Source: CAYVBJ01 sp964449075
GTDB lineage: Bacteria; Bacteroidota; Rhodothermia; Balneolales; Balneolaceae
DNA length: 64,000 nt
Direction of reading: 5' to 3'
Assembly (NCBI GenBank): GCA_964449075.1
Contig: CAYVBJ010000004.1
Span: 1 to 64,000, forward strand
Shown: positions 1-9,303 of the stretch, piece after piece
Layout: every line of letters begins with the position of its first letter
Position numbering within the stretch: position 1 is the first letter of the stretch
Notes under the pieces: generated by a model
Database searches by the model: none
The model's input: only the letters and a program-made list of their open reading frames with translations
What the model was told of the DNA's origin: nothing
Program-made: the position numbers and the translations under genes

Positions 1-120
1 ACGGCAGGCTTCTGCCAGGCGTACCCTACGGGACGCTATTGGTTTTTCAATCTCTGGTTTATTACCTACCAAAAGCTCCCATAGGAGCATAGACGAACAT
101 CCGGGGTTCTATTTTCGAAA
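1..120. repeat. REP-like hairpin cluster
   Basis: Three short perfect or near-perfect hairpins lie close together. One is GGCAG/CTGCC at 3-16. One is GCGT(A)CCC/GGGACGC at 19-36. One is GCTCC/GGAGC at 75-88. Hairpins of the type GCTCC-loop-GGAGC recur at 16741-16756 and 40236-40248, the latter beside a Y1 transposase, so this is probably a non-autonomous element of that REP family. The rest of 1-427 holds no gene I can support. Confidence 0.5.
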
Positions 121-427
121 TTCAACAATATATGCTTCCGGATGAACTGAAACATAGGCCTGTATTAAAATTCTTAACCGTTTTGGGCAGTATTGGTACC
201 AGTTAGTTAATCTTTTTATTAACTGTTCATCTTTGAAAAATACCACGAGAACTTGCCTCAGATGTTCCAAATACAAAAAGGGGAACGATCTTATTCTGAC
301 CTTTCCCCATTCAATGTTTGCATTACTTTTAGCCCTTTAATTATTCGGGAAGATGTACTGCATACTCAATTATGACTTTTTACTTCATCATTTAATAATA
401 AGGAGCAAAATTTCACCCATTAATTTT

Positions 428-1114
428 TCAGGGCGCGTGAATAGCAGCAATGATATCTCCGCATTCTCCTGGTTCGTCCGGCACTTCGGAAAAGGGTGCA
501 AAGTTCACAACACAGCCCCCCTCATAACTGTTGATCTGTTCGTTTACCTGGCCGGGTATTTTAGGGCCGTGGCTTCTTAGCACAGCGTGAATCTCTGCTC
601 TGTGAGCATCCTGCAAACCGCCAAAGTTTGGCAATCCAAAAAGTTCATGAATCGAGCCGCTATCATCATTTTCTTTCAGGTGGGCCGAAAAATTGCCATT
701 CCCGTTATTCCCCGCAACGCTTCCTGTTGCGTACAGAAGCTGAACTTCCACGTTCAGAGCATTTGCAAAATCAGATTCCACACACGCAAACGGTGTCGCA
801 CATTTTTCCGGTTTATTCCATACTACCCACCACAATGTATAGGCATGGCCGGGCATCAGTCCGGTTGTTTTAAAGTTTACGGTAATACCGTTACCATTCC
901 GGTGCAGTGTAGATTTTCCAATCATATCTCCGGTAACGACATTGTATATATCAGCAGTAGATTTGCTATTTGTTTTTGCTTTAGCGGCCTCTGACTGTAA
1001 TTCAATGGATGCTAATTCATCTAACTGGCTGTTTGGTGCGACAAGTGAATCGGAATCGCAGCCGGCCAACAGGCATATTGAAAATAGAAATGACAAAATT
1101 GCTAATGTTTTCAT
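428..1114 (-). CDS. Secreted lipoprotein of unknown function
   Basis: 228 residues. A lipoprotein signal peptide ends in the lipobox LLAGC (Cys19), so the mature protein should be lipid-anchored in the envelope. The mature part starts with an Ala/Ser/Lys-rich linker, then one beta-rich domain with the phrases GLMPGHAYTLWWVVWNKP and AEIHAVLRSHGP and several cysteines that could form disulfides. I recall similar secreted proteins in environmental bacteria but no assigned activity. It stands alone, with 277 bp to the next gene upstream on the same strand. Function unknown; existence is secure from the signal peptide and consistent coding character. Confidence 0.8.
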   Translation of the reverse strand: MKTLAILSFLFSICLLAGCDSDSLVAPNSQLDELASIELQSEAAKAKTNSKSTADIYNVVTGDMIGKSTLHRNGNGITVNFKTTGLMPGHAYTLWWVVWNKPEKCATPFACVESDFANALNVEVQLLYATGSVAGNNGNGNFSAHLKENDDSGSIHELFGLPNFGGLQDAHRAEIHAVLRSHGPKIPGQVNEQINSYEGGCVVNFAPFSEVPDEPGECGDIIAAIHAP

Positions 1115-1391
1115 GTTTTCTCTTTTTTTTTGGTTATGGTACTTTTGGTACCGTTTTAATCTGTACCCATGAGTTTTTCCCAGGACTACTGTGATTAGTT
1201 TTTTTTTGATATACTGCCTGATATAAAAAGCAAACCAGGATCGTATTTTTAATTTAATCTCATCCGTTCTGCTGCTCTTTGCCGACCGGACGTACCTATG
1301 GCCGTCAGGACGTATACTTTCCTCTCGTCTATGTCACCCGGTCAAATCACACCCATTTTTAAATTTGTTCAAAAAGCAGAAAACTGTCCTA

Positions 1392-2339
1392 TTAATGCCT
1401 GTTTAAAAAAGAAAGAACTTTCACGCGAAAAACAGGGGGTTCCTGGATTTTTAAATCGTGAGAAGCGGATGGAATAATAGTCCGATCTACGTCTGGGAAG
1501 CATTGTTCAAGATGATCATGAATCAACCCAAACATTTCGGGACTTCTTTCACCTTCCAATAACATAACCGGTATCGTCATTTGTTCAGCATCTCCGCATG
1601 AAAATGCCGAGTAAAAATCTATTCCCTGATTAAATTGTCCTGCAATTTCTCTATTTTCTACCCGCGTATTCTCAAGCATAGAGATATGTACAATAGGCGG
1701 GATTTGCTCATATGCTCCATCTCCCAAAACTCCATTTATAAAAAATCGAATTCCATCTTCAATGTTCCCGTTTTCAAATGCATGGTGAGAAGGCACAACG
1801 GCATTTTCCATAAATGACTGAAATAGGGAATTGCCCTGAGATGATATAGATAATAACGAAAATGCAGGGGGTTCTCCCAAGGTTAAACTGCGTACGAGTT
1901 CCGGATTATCTCTGGCAACTAACAAGGATGTGAGCGCTCCATACGAATGACCGACCAGGTGGACTTTACCCAGATTCAGCGTCTGGATAAATGTTTTAAG
2001 ATCTTTTGCATGAACGGTTGCTGAAAAGTCTGAAGCATCCTGCGGCCACGGATTCGGATAATGGTACCGCCGACTGTATGAGATAACCCGATACTCCTTT
2101 AAGAACGCTTCTATCTGACTAATCCAGGTTCGGTAATCACCGAGACTACCGTGGACCAGCACCAATGGCTCGCCTTTACCACATTCGATGTAATGAAGAG
2201 TCGTCTCGTTGACCTCTACTGTATGAATATCAGAAATGCAATCTGCCGGCTGAGCTGCAATCTGCTTCGAGTTGACTGTAATGATTAATAGAACAGTGAG
2301 AAGTAACTTTATTACTGCTTTCTTTATGTTCATATCCAT
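1392..2339 (-). CDS. Exported alpha/beta hydrolase
   Basis: 315 residues with an N-terminal signal peptide (hydrophobic about 8-23, ending near AAQ). It has the alpha/beta-hydrolase core: the oxyanion segment VLVHGSLGD near 60-68, the nucleophile elbow GHSYG with Ser132, and the catalytic His294 in SASHDLK. The acid is probably in the LLEGERSP segment, which carries Glu rather than the commoner Asp. It most resembles esterases or lactonases of the general Abhydrolase_1 type; the substrate cannot be deduced. ATG codons at codons 1 and 3 are both possible starts and do not change the signal peptide. It stands alone on the minus strand. Confidence 0.85.
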   Translation of the reverse strand: MDMNIKKAVIKLLLTVLLIITVNSKQIAAQPADCISDIHTVEVNETTLHYIECGKGEPLVLVHGSLGDYRTWISQIEAFLKEYRVISYSRRYHYPNPWPQDASDFSATVHAKDLKTFIQTLNLGKVHLVGHSYGALTSLLVARDNPELVRSLTLGEPPAFSLLSISSQGNSLFQSFMENAVVPSHHAFENGNIEDGIRFFINGVLGDGAYEQIPPIVHISMLENTRVENREIAGQFNQGIDFYSAFSCGDAEQMTIPVMLLEGERSPEMFGLIHDHLEQCFPDVDRTIIPSASHDLKIQEPPVFRVKVLSFLNRH

Positions 2340-2494
2340 ACCCTCATTATAGTTTATAGTATTTTATAGCCGGGCCGGTATTTCGCTATTATGTTTTACA
2401 TTGTGCTGAAGAATTAATTTTTTGGTTGATCCTAAACGAATTCTCAAGCCTATTCTTTTTTTCGGACTTACGATACCCGAACCTGTTGCCTGTG

Positions 2495-2953
2495 TTACCT
2501 TGGCCGGTATATATCATGGGTCAAAAGCTTAATCGTGGTATTGCCAGTGTTTACAGCCGCGTCAGCCAAGGGAGGGCTGATAAATCCTACTCCGGCAGGT
2601 AATTCCATGATTTGCTTTTCCATTCCTTTGAAATAAACCGTCAGTGTCCCTCCCTCAATCACATAAACGCTGTGATCGGGATGGGTGTGCCAGGCCACTG
2701 AATCACCTGGCTGCATCGTTCCGATATACATTTTAATGCCCAGGGTATCTCCAAGTATTTCAATTGATTCCCCTCCGGTAATCGTCAAATCCATTGATGG
2801 ATCATAATCCGGCAATGGGCTTTCTTTACTGGTTTTAACAGCATCTGACTCCTTAGAAATATCATCCTGGTCTGCACTATTCGATTTCGGATTACAGGCC
2901 ATAATCCAGAGGATGGAGAATAGTAAAAAGAACAATCTCAATAATATTTTCAT
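2495..2953 (-). CDS. Cupin-domain lipoprotein
   Basis: 152 residues. A lipoprotein signal ends at the lipobox IMAC (Cys20), followed by a polar linker and a single small cupin barrel. Cupin motif 1 is recognisable as WHTHPDHSVYVIEGG, giving two metal-ligand histidines and a Glu. The motif 2 region (LPAGVGFISPPLADAAVNTGN) lacks the usual histidine, so metal binding may be incomplete or altered. The start codon overlaps the stop of the upstream FAD oxidoreductase by 4 bp (ATGA), so the two are translationally coupled and probably co-expressed. Related small cupins bind metals or oxidise small molecules; no specific substrate can be named. Confidence 0.85.
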   Translation of the reverse strand: MKILLRLFFLLFSILWIMACNPKSNSADQDDISKESDAVKTSKESPLPDYDPSMDLTITGGESIEILGDTLGIKMYIGTMQPGDSVAWHTHPDHSVYVIEGGTLTVYFKGMEKQIMELPAGVGFISPPLADAAVNTGNTTIKLLTHDIYRPR

Positions 2954-4338
2954 CGCTCCGAAGGCTTAATATTTTGATTGATGTGGAAAAAATTATCCGG
3001 ATCGTATTTGACTTTTACTTTCTGCAAGCGTTTGTAATTGTCACCGTATGATGCTTTAATCCGGGTTTCCCCCTCTTCCATCATAAAATTTACATAGCCT
3101 CCGCCTTCGGTGTGCGGGATAAGACCATCGTAATAATCCTTACACCATTTGGTGACTTTATCTGCATTCTTGGGATCAGGATCGACGCCCACAATTACCT
3201 GGGACCATCGCGTATCCCGTTTTGCCCAGGCGGTGTCGCCGGCTTCTACATCATGAACAGCGCCGTCGATAGGATAGAGATGAGTTGTTGAATGCATGGA
3301 TGGAATATTGGATCCGTGTTTGATATTTTCGCGGATCGCATCATCGGTTAATTCATTAACATAATGCGCTTTCCAGTACCACTGCATTCCCGGTGGGTAG
3401 AGTTCGTCAAACATTCCATTCAGAGCCGGCATCGGCATTTCGCCCACAAAATCGAGAATAGGAGGCCCAAACTCCCGGATTGGCTTGAACACCTCTTCTG
3501 CATTTTCCATCGGGCCGGTGTAACACCAGACGATTCCGCACACATTTTTCGAATGTAAATGTTCAGGAAATGGGTCACCGGGCGGGACAATCAAGAAGGC
3601 AAAAAATCCGTAGAGATCGTTTGGGGCATCTTTGGTGATCTCATCATAAAACTTCATCGCTTCATGTGCCTTTTTCAGCGGCCAGAACATAGGACCGCCA
3701 TATACATTTTTAATGGGCAAAAGATTAAATGTAAATGACGTTACGACTCCGAAATTCCCGCCTCCTCCGCGAATCGCAAAGAACAGGTCCGGGTGGCTGG
3801 TTTCACTGGCTGTAACTACTTCTCCCGATGCCAATACAACTTCTGCTTCCAGCAGCCTGTCAATTGTCAAGCCGCCTTTTCGGGTAAGATAACCCATTCC
3901 GCCTCCCAGTGTAAGGCCGGCTACACCTGTAGTACCGATAATTCCGCTGGGAAGTGCGAGGCCATGCTCATGAGTGGCTTTATCCACTTCAGATAACAGA
4001 CACCCCCCTTGAACAACGGCCGTTCGCTTATCTGGATCAACCTGGATATCCTTCATTAGGGACAGATCAATGACCATTCCATCATTCACCAGTGCAAGAC
4101 CAGCACCATTATGGCCACCGCCACGTACGGATACTTCAATTCCTTTTGCCCGTGCAAATTGTATAGCTTCTACTACATCATCCCTGTTATTACACTTCAC
4201 AATACAACCGGGGTGCTTGTCGATCATGGCGTTATAGATGGATCGTGCATCATCATAGTTGCTATCCTGCGGCAGAATCATCTCGCCGGAAAGTTTATCT
4301 TTTAATTCCCTAAACATGACATCCATAATTATCCTCAT
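2950..4338 (-). CDS. FAD-binding oxidoreductase, berberine-bridge type
   Basis: 462 residues. N-terminal FAD_binding_4 (PCMH) domain about 35-210 with SVRGGGHNGAG, where the His is the expected 8-alpha covalent FAD ligand. The segment PSGIIGTTGVAGLTLGGG follows; it has no Cys where bicovalent enzymes carry the second flavin link, so attachment is probably by His alone. The C-terminal BBE motif YDPDNFFHINQNI is present. Such enzymes oxidise alcohols, sugars or aromatic alcohols with O2. No signal peptide is seen, although its coupled neighbour, the cupin, is a lipoprotein. The start could also be Met5 or Met8. First gene of a two-gene operon. Confidence 0.88.
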   Translation of the reverse strand: MRIIMDVMFRELKDKLSGEMILPQDSNYDDARSIYNAMIDKHPGCIVKCNNRDDVVEAIQFARAKGIEVSVRGGGHNGAGLALVNDGMVIDLSLMKDIQVDPDKRTAVVQGGCLLSEVDKATHEHGLALPSGIIGTTGVAGLTLGGGMGYLTRKGGLTIDRLLEAEVVLASGEVVTASETSHPDLFFAIRGGGGNFGVVTSFTFNLLPIKNVYGGPMFWPLKKAHEAMKFYDEITKDAPNDLYGFFAFLIVPPGDPFPEHLHSKNVCGIVWCYTGPMENAEEVFKPIREFGPPILDFVGEMPMPALNGMFDELYPPGMQWYWKAHYVNELTDDAIRENIKHGSNIPSMHSTTHLYPIDGAVHDVEAGDTAWAKRDTRWSQVIVGVDPDPKNADKVTKWCKDYYDGLIPHTEGGGYVNFMMEEGETRIKASYGDNYKRLQKVKVKYDPDNFFHINQNIKPSER

Positions 4339-4875
4339 TGAATTGATTAATCACCGTTCGACGAATTGCGGAGCCGAGTTGATGATTTAAAGCTATCTGG
4401 TTTAAAATGTATCTCCACAGAAGAATGAATTCCACCACATTTCATTCAAAGATTACCACAAATGATTCATGATATTATTTTGAAATCTTAATAAAGGGAT
4501 TAATGAGAAGTATACTTTGAATATTAAAAGGTGTCGGTAATTGTAATGTAAATAGTGACTGAAATGTGGCTAAAGCCACTGGATAGTTTGCTGAATCTTA
4601 GTCCAGCAATGGATATGAATGGAGAAGGTTGTTATACAATTTCCCGATTAGCAGAGTAAGTTTTAATCATGCCATAATCAACTACATTTGAAGCGATAGA
4701 CTTCTGTATCCATTGCCATTTCCGGTGGCTGGACGCACCGGAAAGGTAAAATGGATGCATTCAACACTCCGGCGTTTTAGCCAAATACATTCTCAGTACT
4801 GAAAAGGGAAGCTGACAGAGTTTGATCTCTCTTCGAATGGTATGCCGGAAATCTGCGTGATTTGAACCTTAAAAT
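4339..4875. other. Non-coding gap with short imperfect repeats
   Basis: 537 bp without a supportable gene. A small palindrome TGGCTAAAGCCA sits near 4566-4577. The segment around 4600-4618 (TCCAGCAATGGAT) is loosely inverted relative to a segment near 4700-4725 (ATCCATTGCC...GGCTGGA), suggesting a degenerate hairpin-forming repeat. Nothing else stands out. Confidence 0.4.
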
Positions 4876-5493
4876 CTAAAACATTCCGCCATGGCCCGCG
4901 ATCGCCTGAAGGTCCCTGGCCATAAGGTCTGTATCAAACGGAGGCCTGAAGTATCCCGATATGCGCCCCCTGGGATCGATAAGCACCAGGGCACCTGAGT
5001 GTTCAACCGTATATCTGCCTTCCGTGCCCGGTATATGAATGAAGCTCATTCCAATCTCATTGCAGAACTGCTCAATTCCGGACAAGCTGCCTGTAATGCC
5101 GGTCAGCGATGGACTGAATAACTCAATATATTGCGCCATGACCCCTGGGGTGTCGCGCTCCGGGTCAACACTCAAAAGGATCATTCTGAACTCATCCTGG
5201 TTGGCGCGCAGTTTTTCATCCAGTGCGTTAAGTACATATATCGTGGACGGACAAATATCGGGGCAGGATGTAAAACCCGTGAACAGCAAGCTCCATTGAC
5301 CGGTAAGATCGCGGCGGGTAATCGTTTCTCCCTGATGATTTACCAATTCGAACTCCGGAAGTGCTTTGGGCTGGCCCAGCAGCGTACCTGTCTCGATTTC
5401 CGGTTGGTTTCCAGGACGGAATACAAATATGACTGCAACTAACAGTAAAATCCCTCCCAGCAAAATCGAAATTGAAACAGTGGTTCTATTCAT
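4876..5493 (-). CDS. SCO1/SenC-family copper chaperone
   Basis: 205 residues. One N-terminal transmembrane anchor (about 7-26) puts a thioredoxin-fold domain in the periplasm. The copper-binding CxxxC is TSCPDIC (Cys77, Cys81) and the third ligand is His165 in TVEHSGA, the full SCO set. SCO proteins deliver copper to, or reduce, the CuA site of cytochrome c oxidase; members of the family also serve as redox proteins. No oxidase gene is adjacent, so the assignment is to the family and its usual role. A single gene on the minus strand. Confidence 0.9.
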   Translation of the reverse strand: MNRTTVSISILLGGILLLVAVIFVFRPGNQPEIETGTLLGQPKALPEFELVNHQGETITRRDLTGQWSLLFTGFTSCPDICPSTIYVLNALDEKLRANQDEFRMILLSVDPERDTPGVMAQYIELFSPSLTGITGSLSGIEQFCNEIGMSFIHIPGTEGRYTVEHSGALVLIDPRGRISGYFRPPFDTDLMARDLQAIAGHGGMF

Positions 5494-5657
5494 ATTAATT
5501 TCCTTGTCTTAAAAATGTGAATTTATCAAATTTGGTATATCGGAAAAGGTATTCACCTTCCGCCACCATGCTGATAGCATCGCAAATGGTTCTTAGAGTT
5601 TGGATTTTAATTACGGGACAAATCCCTGATTGCTCCGCTGAACGCTACGCAATCACT

Positions 5658-5856
5658 CCCCTCTCTAGAGGCTGTGAGATAATAACGCATCATCACTTGT
5701 TGAGAATTAGTGAAATTCACCACGAAGCCACGAGGGCTCGAAGTTTCACGAAGTGAACTTGTAAAATTTTATTAAACTTCGTTTGTCTCAGTGACTTTGC
5801 ACCTCCGTGGCAAATGTATATGGCTGATGAATATACTTACAGCCTCTCTATAGGGG
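5658..5856. repeat. Inverted-repeat-bounded intergenic element
   Basis: An 18-bp imperfect inverted repeat (CCCCTCTCTAGAGGCTGT at 5658-5675; its near-complement at 5839-5856) bounds about 199 bp. Inside, a CCACGAAG-type segment at about 5719-5752 and a segment ending CTCCGTGGC near 5811 are again loosely inverted copies. Similar CACGAAG/ACACAAAG phrases recur near 31451 and 33539. It carries no gene and looks like a MITE-like or large-palindrome repeat in the 426-bp gap 5494-5919. Confidence 0.5.
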
Positions 5857-5863
5857 ATTAAAC

Positions 5864-5892
5864 CATCTCCCGATTAATTGAATCGGGAGATG
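5864..5892 (-). terminator. Possible terminator hairpin downstream of TPR lipoprotein
   Basis: A perfect 12-bp stem (CATCTCCCGATT/AATCGGGAGATG) with a 5-nt loop lies 27 bp beyond the stop of the minus-strand gene ending at 5920. The following minus-strand bases GGTTTAAT are only weakly U-rich, so it could act as a weak terminator or a 3'-end stabiliser. Confidence 0.4.
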
Positions 5893-5919
5893 CCTGGTCC
5901 CATTCTACTGAAATTCATA

Positions 5920-7599
5920 TTAATAATAAGACCGTTCCAGTTCGATATCGGCATGGGCTGAAGCAATCGCAAACCTTTCGGCAACCTGGTCAGCCTCTCC
6001 GTTTTTGTCTTGAGCCAATAACGATTGTTTCAAGCCAAATAACGACCATACATTCTCGGGATTACGGCGCAATTCGGCCTCGTAAACCTTTTGGGCTTCA
6101 GCCGCCTGTCCTGATTCAAACAGTACTCCGCCGAGAATCTGCCGCACCGGATGGTGCCAGCCCGGCGGTTCATCATAAGGAATTGCATCCTCAACAGGAA
6201 TGGCCTCGCGCAGTGCACTGATCGCTGTTTCGGAATCGCCGTCAGCCAGTGCGAATTCAGCAGCCAGTATTCTTTCGGCAATTTCAATGGCATGAACCAT
6301 GGAGTAACGGTCCCATTTTTTCAAAGCTTTGATTTCGGGATCACGGGTTGCTTCATCCACCATCCGGTAGTGCTCACGGGCATCTTCTAAACGGTCTTGC
6401 CGCAATGCTGCTATCGATTGACCGTAGTGCCAGACAGCATTCATATAAAGCCACTGCTCATCCGGTTTTGGGGTATTTACAATAGCATCCCACCGGCCGA
6501 AACGGATATTCGCAAATGTTTCTGTCATTGAAAAGTCCTGCAACGGATCAAGTCCGGGAGCACCCAGGAGTTCCGGGTTGCTGGTGCGGGCGGCAGTGGA
6601 ACGGGCTGCTGCCAGTGCTGTTTCGCTGTCGCCGATCATGGTAGCTGCAAACCAGAGAAAGTGGTGGTTATGTGGCACGTAACCCAGCGGATAAACGCCT
6701 ATTCCCGGACGGCAAATGGCGAGATAAGCGTCGTCTGCTTTAATCGCTATTTCATTGGCGATCACCGCATCCTGCCAGCGGCCTACGCGGGCGTATATAT
6801 GTGCAGGCATGTGCACAAGGTGACCGGAACCGGGAATAAGGTCGCGCAGCCTGTCGGCGGCACGGACCCCGCGATGGGGATCATCGGATGCTTCTACAGC
6901 ATGAACATACAGGTGAAGTGCGCCTGCATGATCCGGATCGCGCTCCATCACGGATTCGAGTACAGATACAATGGTTTCGGTGTTTCCGGTTGGCCTGCCG
7001 TCCTCATCCCAGTAATTCCAGGGCTGGAGCGTCATCATTGACTCAGCATAGAAGGTTGCCGCTTCAAGGTCATCCGGATACTCTTCAGCAACCTGCCTCA
7101 TTGCATTTGAAAAAGCCCGGTCCAGCGGCGTACGATCGTCGGGAGCCTGTTCGGTATACCTTGCTGACAGTGCGTTGATATAGGCTTGTTCGCGTTCGGT
7201 TGCGTTTTCTGCCAGCGACTGTGCCCTCTGCACCCGCTCGTAGGCTATTTCGTTACTTGCAGGATTCATTGCAGCGTTGATATTGGGTCCAAGCACCAAT
7301 GAAGCTCCCCACCAGCACATGGCACATTCGGGGTCGAGTTGAGCGGCTTTCAGAAAGGACCGCTCGGCAGCATCGTGATTAAAGCCATATGTGAGCATTA
7401 AGCCCTGATCGAACCATTGCTGTACTTCCGGTACACTGCTGGTTACAGGCATGCTGTAATCACCAAGACCATCAAGTAAATTCGCACCTATGGGAGCCAA
7501 ATCATCGGGCAACTCCCCTTCGCTCTGATTGCGCTCGCACATAATTGTCGAAAAGATAACAACGACCATTAGGAACGATGTATAAACCAATTTTTTCAT
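5920..7599 (-). CDS. Tetratricopeptide-repeat lipoprotein
   Basis: 559 residues. A lipoprotein signal ends at Cys21 (STIMC). The mature protein is nearly all alpha-helical with degenerate TPRs: an early phrase QQWFDQGLMLTYGFNHDAAE, a CAMCWWGASLVLGPNIN segment, and further repeats such as RVGRWQDAVIANEIAIKADD and ESGQAAEAQKVYEAELRRNPEN near the C-terminus. I recall this family as common in environmental bacteria without a biochemical role. The scaffold suggests protein-protein interaction at the envelope. A possible terminator hairpin follows. The family match is confident, the function is not. Confidence 0.85.
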   Translation of the reverse strand: MKKLVYTSFLMVVVIFSTIMCERNQSEGELPDDLAPIGANLLDGLGDYSMPVTSSVPEVQQWFDQGLMLTYGFNHDAAERSFLKAAQLDPECAMCWWGASLVLGPNINAAMNPASNEIAYERVQRAQSLAENATEREQAYINALSARYTEQAPDDRTPLDRAFSNAMRQVAEEYPDDLEAATFYAESMMTLQPWNYWDEDGRPTGNTETIVSVLESVMERDPDHAGALHLYVHAVEASDDPHRGVRAADRLRDLIPGSGHLVHMPAHIYARVGRWQDAVIANEIAIKADDAYLAICRPGIGVYPLGYVPHNHHFLWFAATMIGDSETALAAARSTAARTSNPELLGAPGLDPLQDFSMTETFANIRFGRWDAIVNTPKPDEQWLYMNAVWHYGQSIAALRQDRLEDAREHYRMVDEATRDPEIKALKKWDRYSMVHAIEIAERILAAEFALADGDSETAISALREAIPVEDAIPYDEPPGWHHPVRQILGGVLFESGQAAEAQKVYEAELRRNPENVWSLFGLKQSLLAQDKNGEADQVAERFAIASAHADIELERSYY

Positions 7600-7862
7600 A
7601 AATTCACCTCTGAGTATTATTTACAGGTTTAGTTTTAAAGCTTTAGGTCTCTTAAGATCCCCCATATTTTTCAATCACAGATATAGTGGCTATATCAAAG
7701 AATTGTTGACTCTAAAGATACGTACCAATTGAGTAATATATTTACCGGTAGGGTTTTAATCTATCACTATTCGTTCAATAAATAGCAAATTTGATTCATA
7801 TCCGGTCTTGATGTCTGAACTTTAAAAATCAGGTTGATACAGTTTGGTCAAGGTAGAAATTC

Positions 7863-8360
7863 TTATTCCATATTCAGAGGTGAATGATGCTCATGCACAA
7901 TTTTCCAATCCCCTTGATTATTTTTGACAAACACCAAGCTGATCTGATCATTCACTACAGCCATCTCTTCTTCAAACTGCAAGTGAAAATCTGAATGGAA
8001 CGTTACCACGGCTACATTCCCGTAATAGACTGCAATTTTCAAATCATTTGCGTCCATTTTTACAGCTTCCTTAACGCTTCCAAACACTCCTCGTTCAAAG
8101 GCTTCGTTTTCCTCACCGCCGTTTCTTGGAGCCCCTTGTTTAAATTCAGTGAACTTGGGTCCATAGGCATGGAATGAGATTAATTTGTCTATATCACCGT
8201 TCTTCACGCTTTCATTAATTTCATTCCATGTCTGCATGATTTCGGCTTTTTCTTCCGGGTATTCGGTCATAATACCATCTTCAGGTTGAGCCTGACACGC
8301 TGTGAATGCCCAAGAGAGGAGCAGGGTACAGATCAGAGAAATTTTATATAAACTGTTCAT
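7863..8360 (-). CDS. SnoaL/DUF4440-like (NTF2-fold) lipoprotein
   Basis: 165 residues from ATG 8360; a GTG at 8369 would add three residues, but the ATG start gives a cleaner signal peptide. The signal ends in a lipobox-like AFTAC. The mature part has the NTF2-fold pattern of SnoaL_3/DUF4440 proteins: an N-terminal helix (WNEINESVKNGDIDKLISFHA), then strands including VAVVTFHSDFHLQFE and a closing WKIVHEHHSPL. Such domains bind small ligands or act as isomerase-like folds; many have no known activity. An operator-like cluster of TGTTGCA half-sites lies about 80-105 bp upstream. Confidence 0.8.
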   Translation of the reverse strand: MNSLYKISLICTLLLSWAFTACQAQPEDGIMTEYPEEKAEIMQTWNEINESVKNGDIDKLISFHAYGPKFTEFKQGAPRNGGEENEAFERGVFGSVKEAVKMDANDLKIAVYYGNVAVVTFHSDFHLQFEEEMAVVNDQISLVFVKNNQGDWKIVHEHHSPLNME

Positions 8361-8438
8361 AATAGTCACCGTTTTTTAAGGTTGAATATTGATTTCGGTT
8401 TATAGATAACGCCACGTTTATTTCGCTTCCACCTCATT

Positions 8439-8466
8439 TGTTGCAAAAAATGCAACATTTGTTGCA
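8439..8466. promoter_or_regulatory. Operator-like cluster of TGTTGCA half-sites
   Basis: Three exact copies of a 7-mer in alternating orientation: TGTTGCA (8439-8445), TGCAACA (8451-8457) and TGTTGCA (8460-8466). They form two overlapping palindromes. The cluster lies 79-106 bp upstream of the SnoaL-like gene start on the minus strand, a plausible place for a dimeric regulator. The regulator is unknown. Confidence 0.4.
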
Positions 8467-8738
8467 TGGGTAGTGTCATGTTAACGAGATAGTCATGAGT
8501 GTTTAGAAAAGACTCCTGCTTTTAAAACCAAGAAGTGAAGAATATTTACTCGACCTATAATCTGACAGTTTGCACTGACGATTACAGATTTCAGACTTGG
8601 AACGTGTTAAGACCTTCGAAATCACTTCTTGAGAGGTGACAGATTTGAGAAAGATCGCCAAGCGAGCTTTAAAAACCAGGAGTGTGTTTGCCTGGGTAAG
8701 GAATCTGGAAAAATTAAGGTTCATTATCAAAGTCAGGG

Positions 8739-8808
8739 CACACACCCCTTGCTAAACTCACCCGGCTTTGCCGTTTCGTTTACGCTTTTCCCCTCTCAAG
8801 AGGGGATT
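8739..8808. repeat. Dispersed repeat, family with CCCCTCTC hairpin
   Basis: The segment runs from CACACACCCCTTGC to the hairpin CCCCTCT-CA-AGAGGGG (8790-8805). Related copies occur near 30873-30943 (inverted) and 33317-33425. It contains no gene. The rest of the gap 8361-8896 shows nothing else I can support. Confidence 0.5.
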
Positions 8809-8896
8809 ATAGAGTTTGTCACTTCCAAAATAATGCCCTCCTGCTGTAGGCAAAATTAATTAATTGTCATCACAAATACCGGGTTTAGTGAAGAGA

Positions 8897-9301
8897 TTAA
8901 AAGTCAACTATATCAAAGAATTCAGATATGGTTCTGATTTCCGTATCCTCAATTTTTTTCAACTCCAATAAATCTTTGTCTCCTGTCAACAAGTAATCAG
9001 CTTTGCCATCAACTGCCAGCGATAGCAAGAAGTTATCTTTGGGATCCCGGCATTCTGTCATCACTGAAGATACATTCACGAATTCAGCAACTTCATCGAT
9101 CGTTTCTAAAATATCTTCCAATTCATCTTTTGAAATATATCTTCTGAGTTTTGGGCGTTTAGCAACAGCTGCAAATTCCTCGAGAAGTTCCTGGCTGAAT
9201 AGAAGTTTACATTTCTGATTAAACAGTAATTCGTCGAGTTTCTCATAGTTGCTGCTAATCAGAAAACTGATCCATAGATTGGTATCGAGAATGAGACGCA
9301 T
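8897..9301 (-). CDS. PIN-domain toxin
   Basis: 134 residues, a single PIN domain with the opening MRLILDTNLWIS (Asp6), acidic residues near 41-42, Asp89 in CRDPKDN, and Asp108/Asp110 in LTGDKDLL. This is the metal-binding set of PIN ribonucleases. It resembles the family annotated as putative toxin of a toxin-antitoxin system (COG1569 type). The partner gene starts upstream on the same strand and ends 2 bp before this one begins, the usual antitoxin-first order. The RNA target is unknown. Confidence 0.88.
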   Translation of the reverse strand: MRLILDTNLWISFLISSNYEKLDELLFNQKCKLLFSQELLEEFAAVAKRPKLRRYISKDELEDILETIDEVAEFVNVSSVMTECRDPKDNFLLSLAVDGKADYLLTGDKDLLELKKIEDTEIRTISEFFDIVDF

Positions 9302-9303
9302 AC

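Noticed and set aside
8503..8745. 80-codon minus-strand frame near the TGTTGCA cluster
   Set aside because: No domain, odd composition and overlap with repeat DNA.
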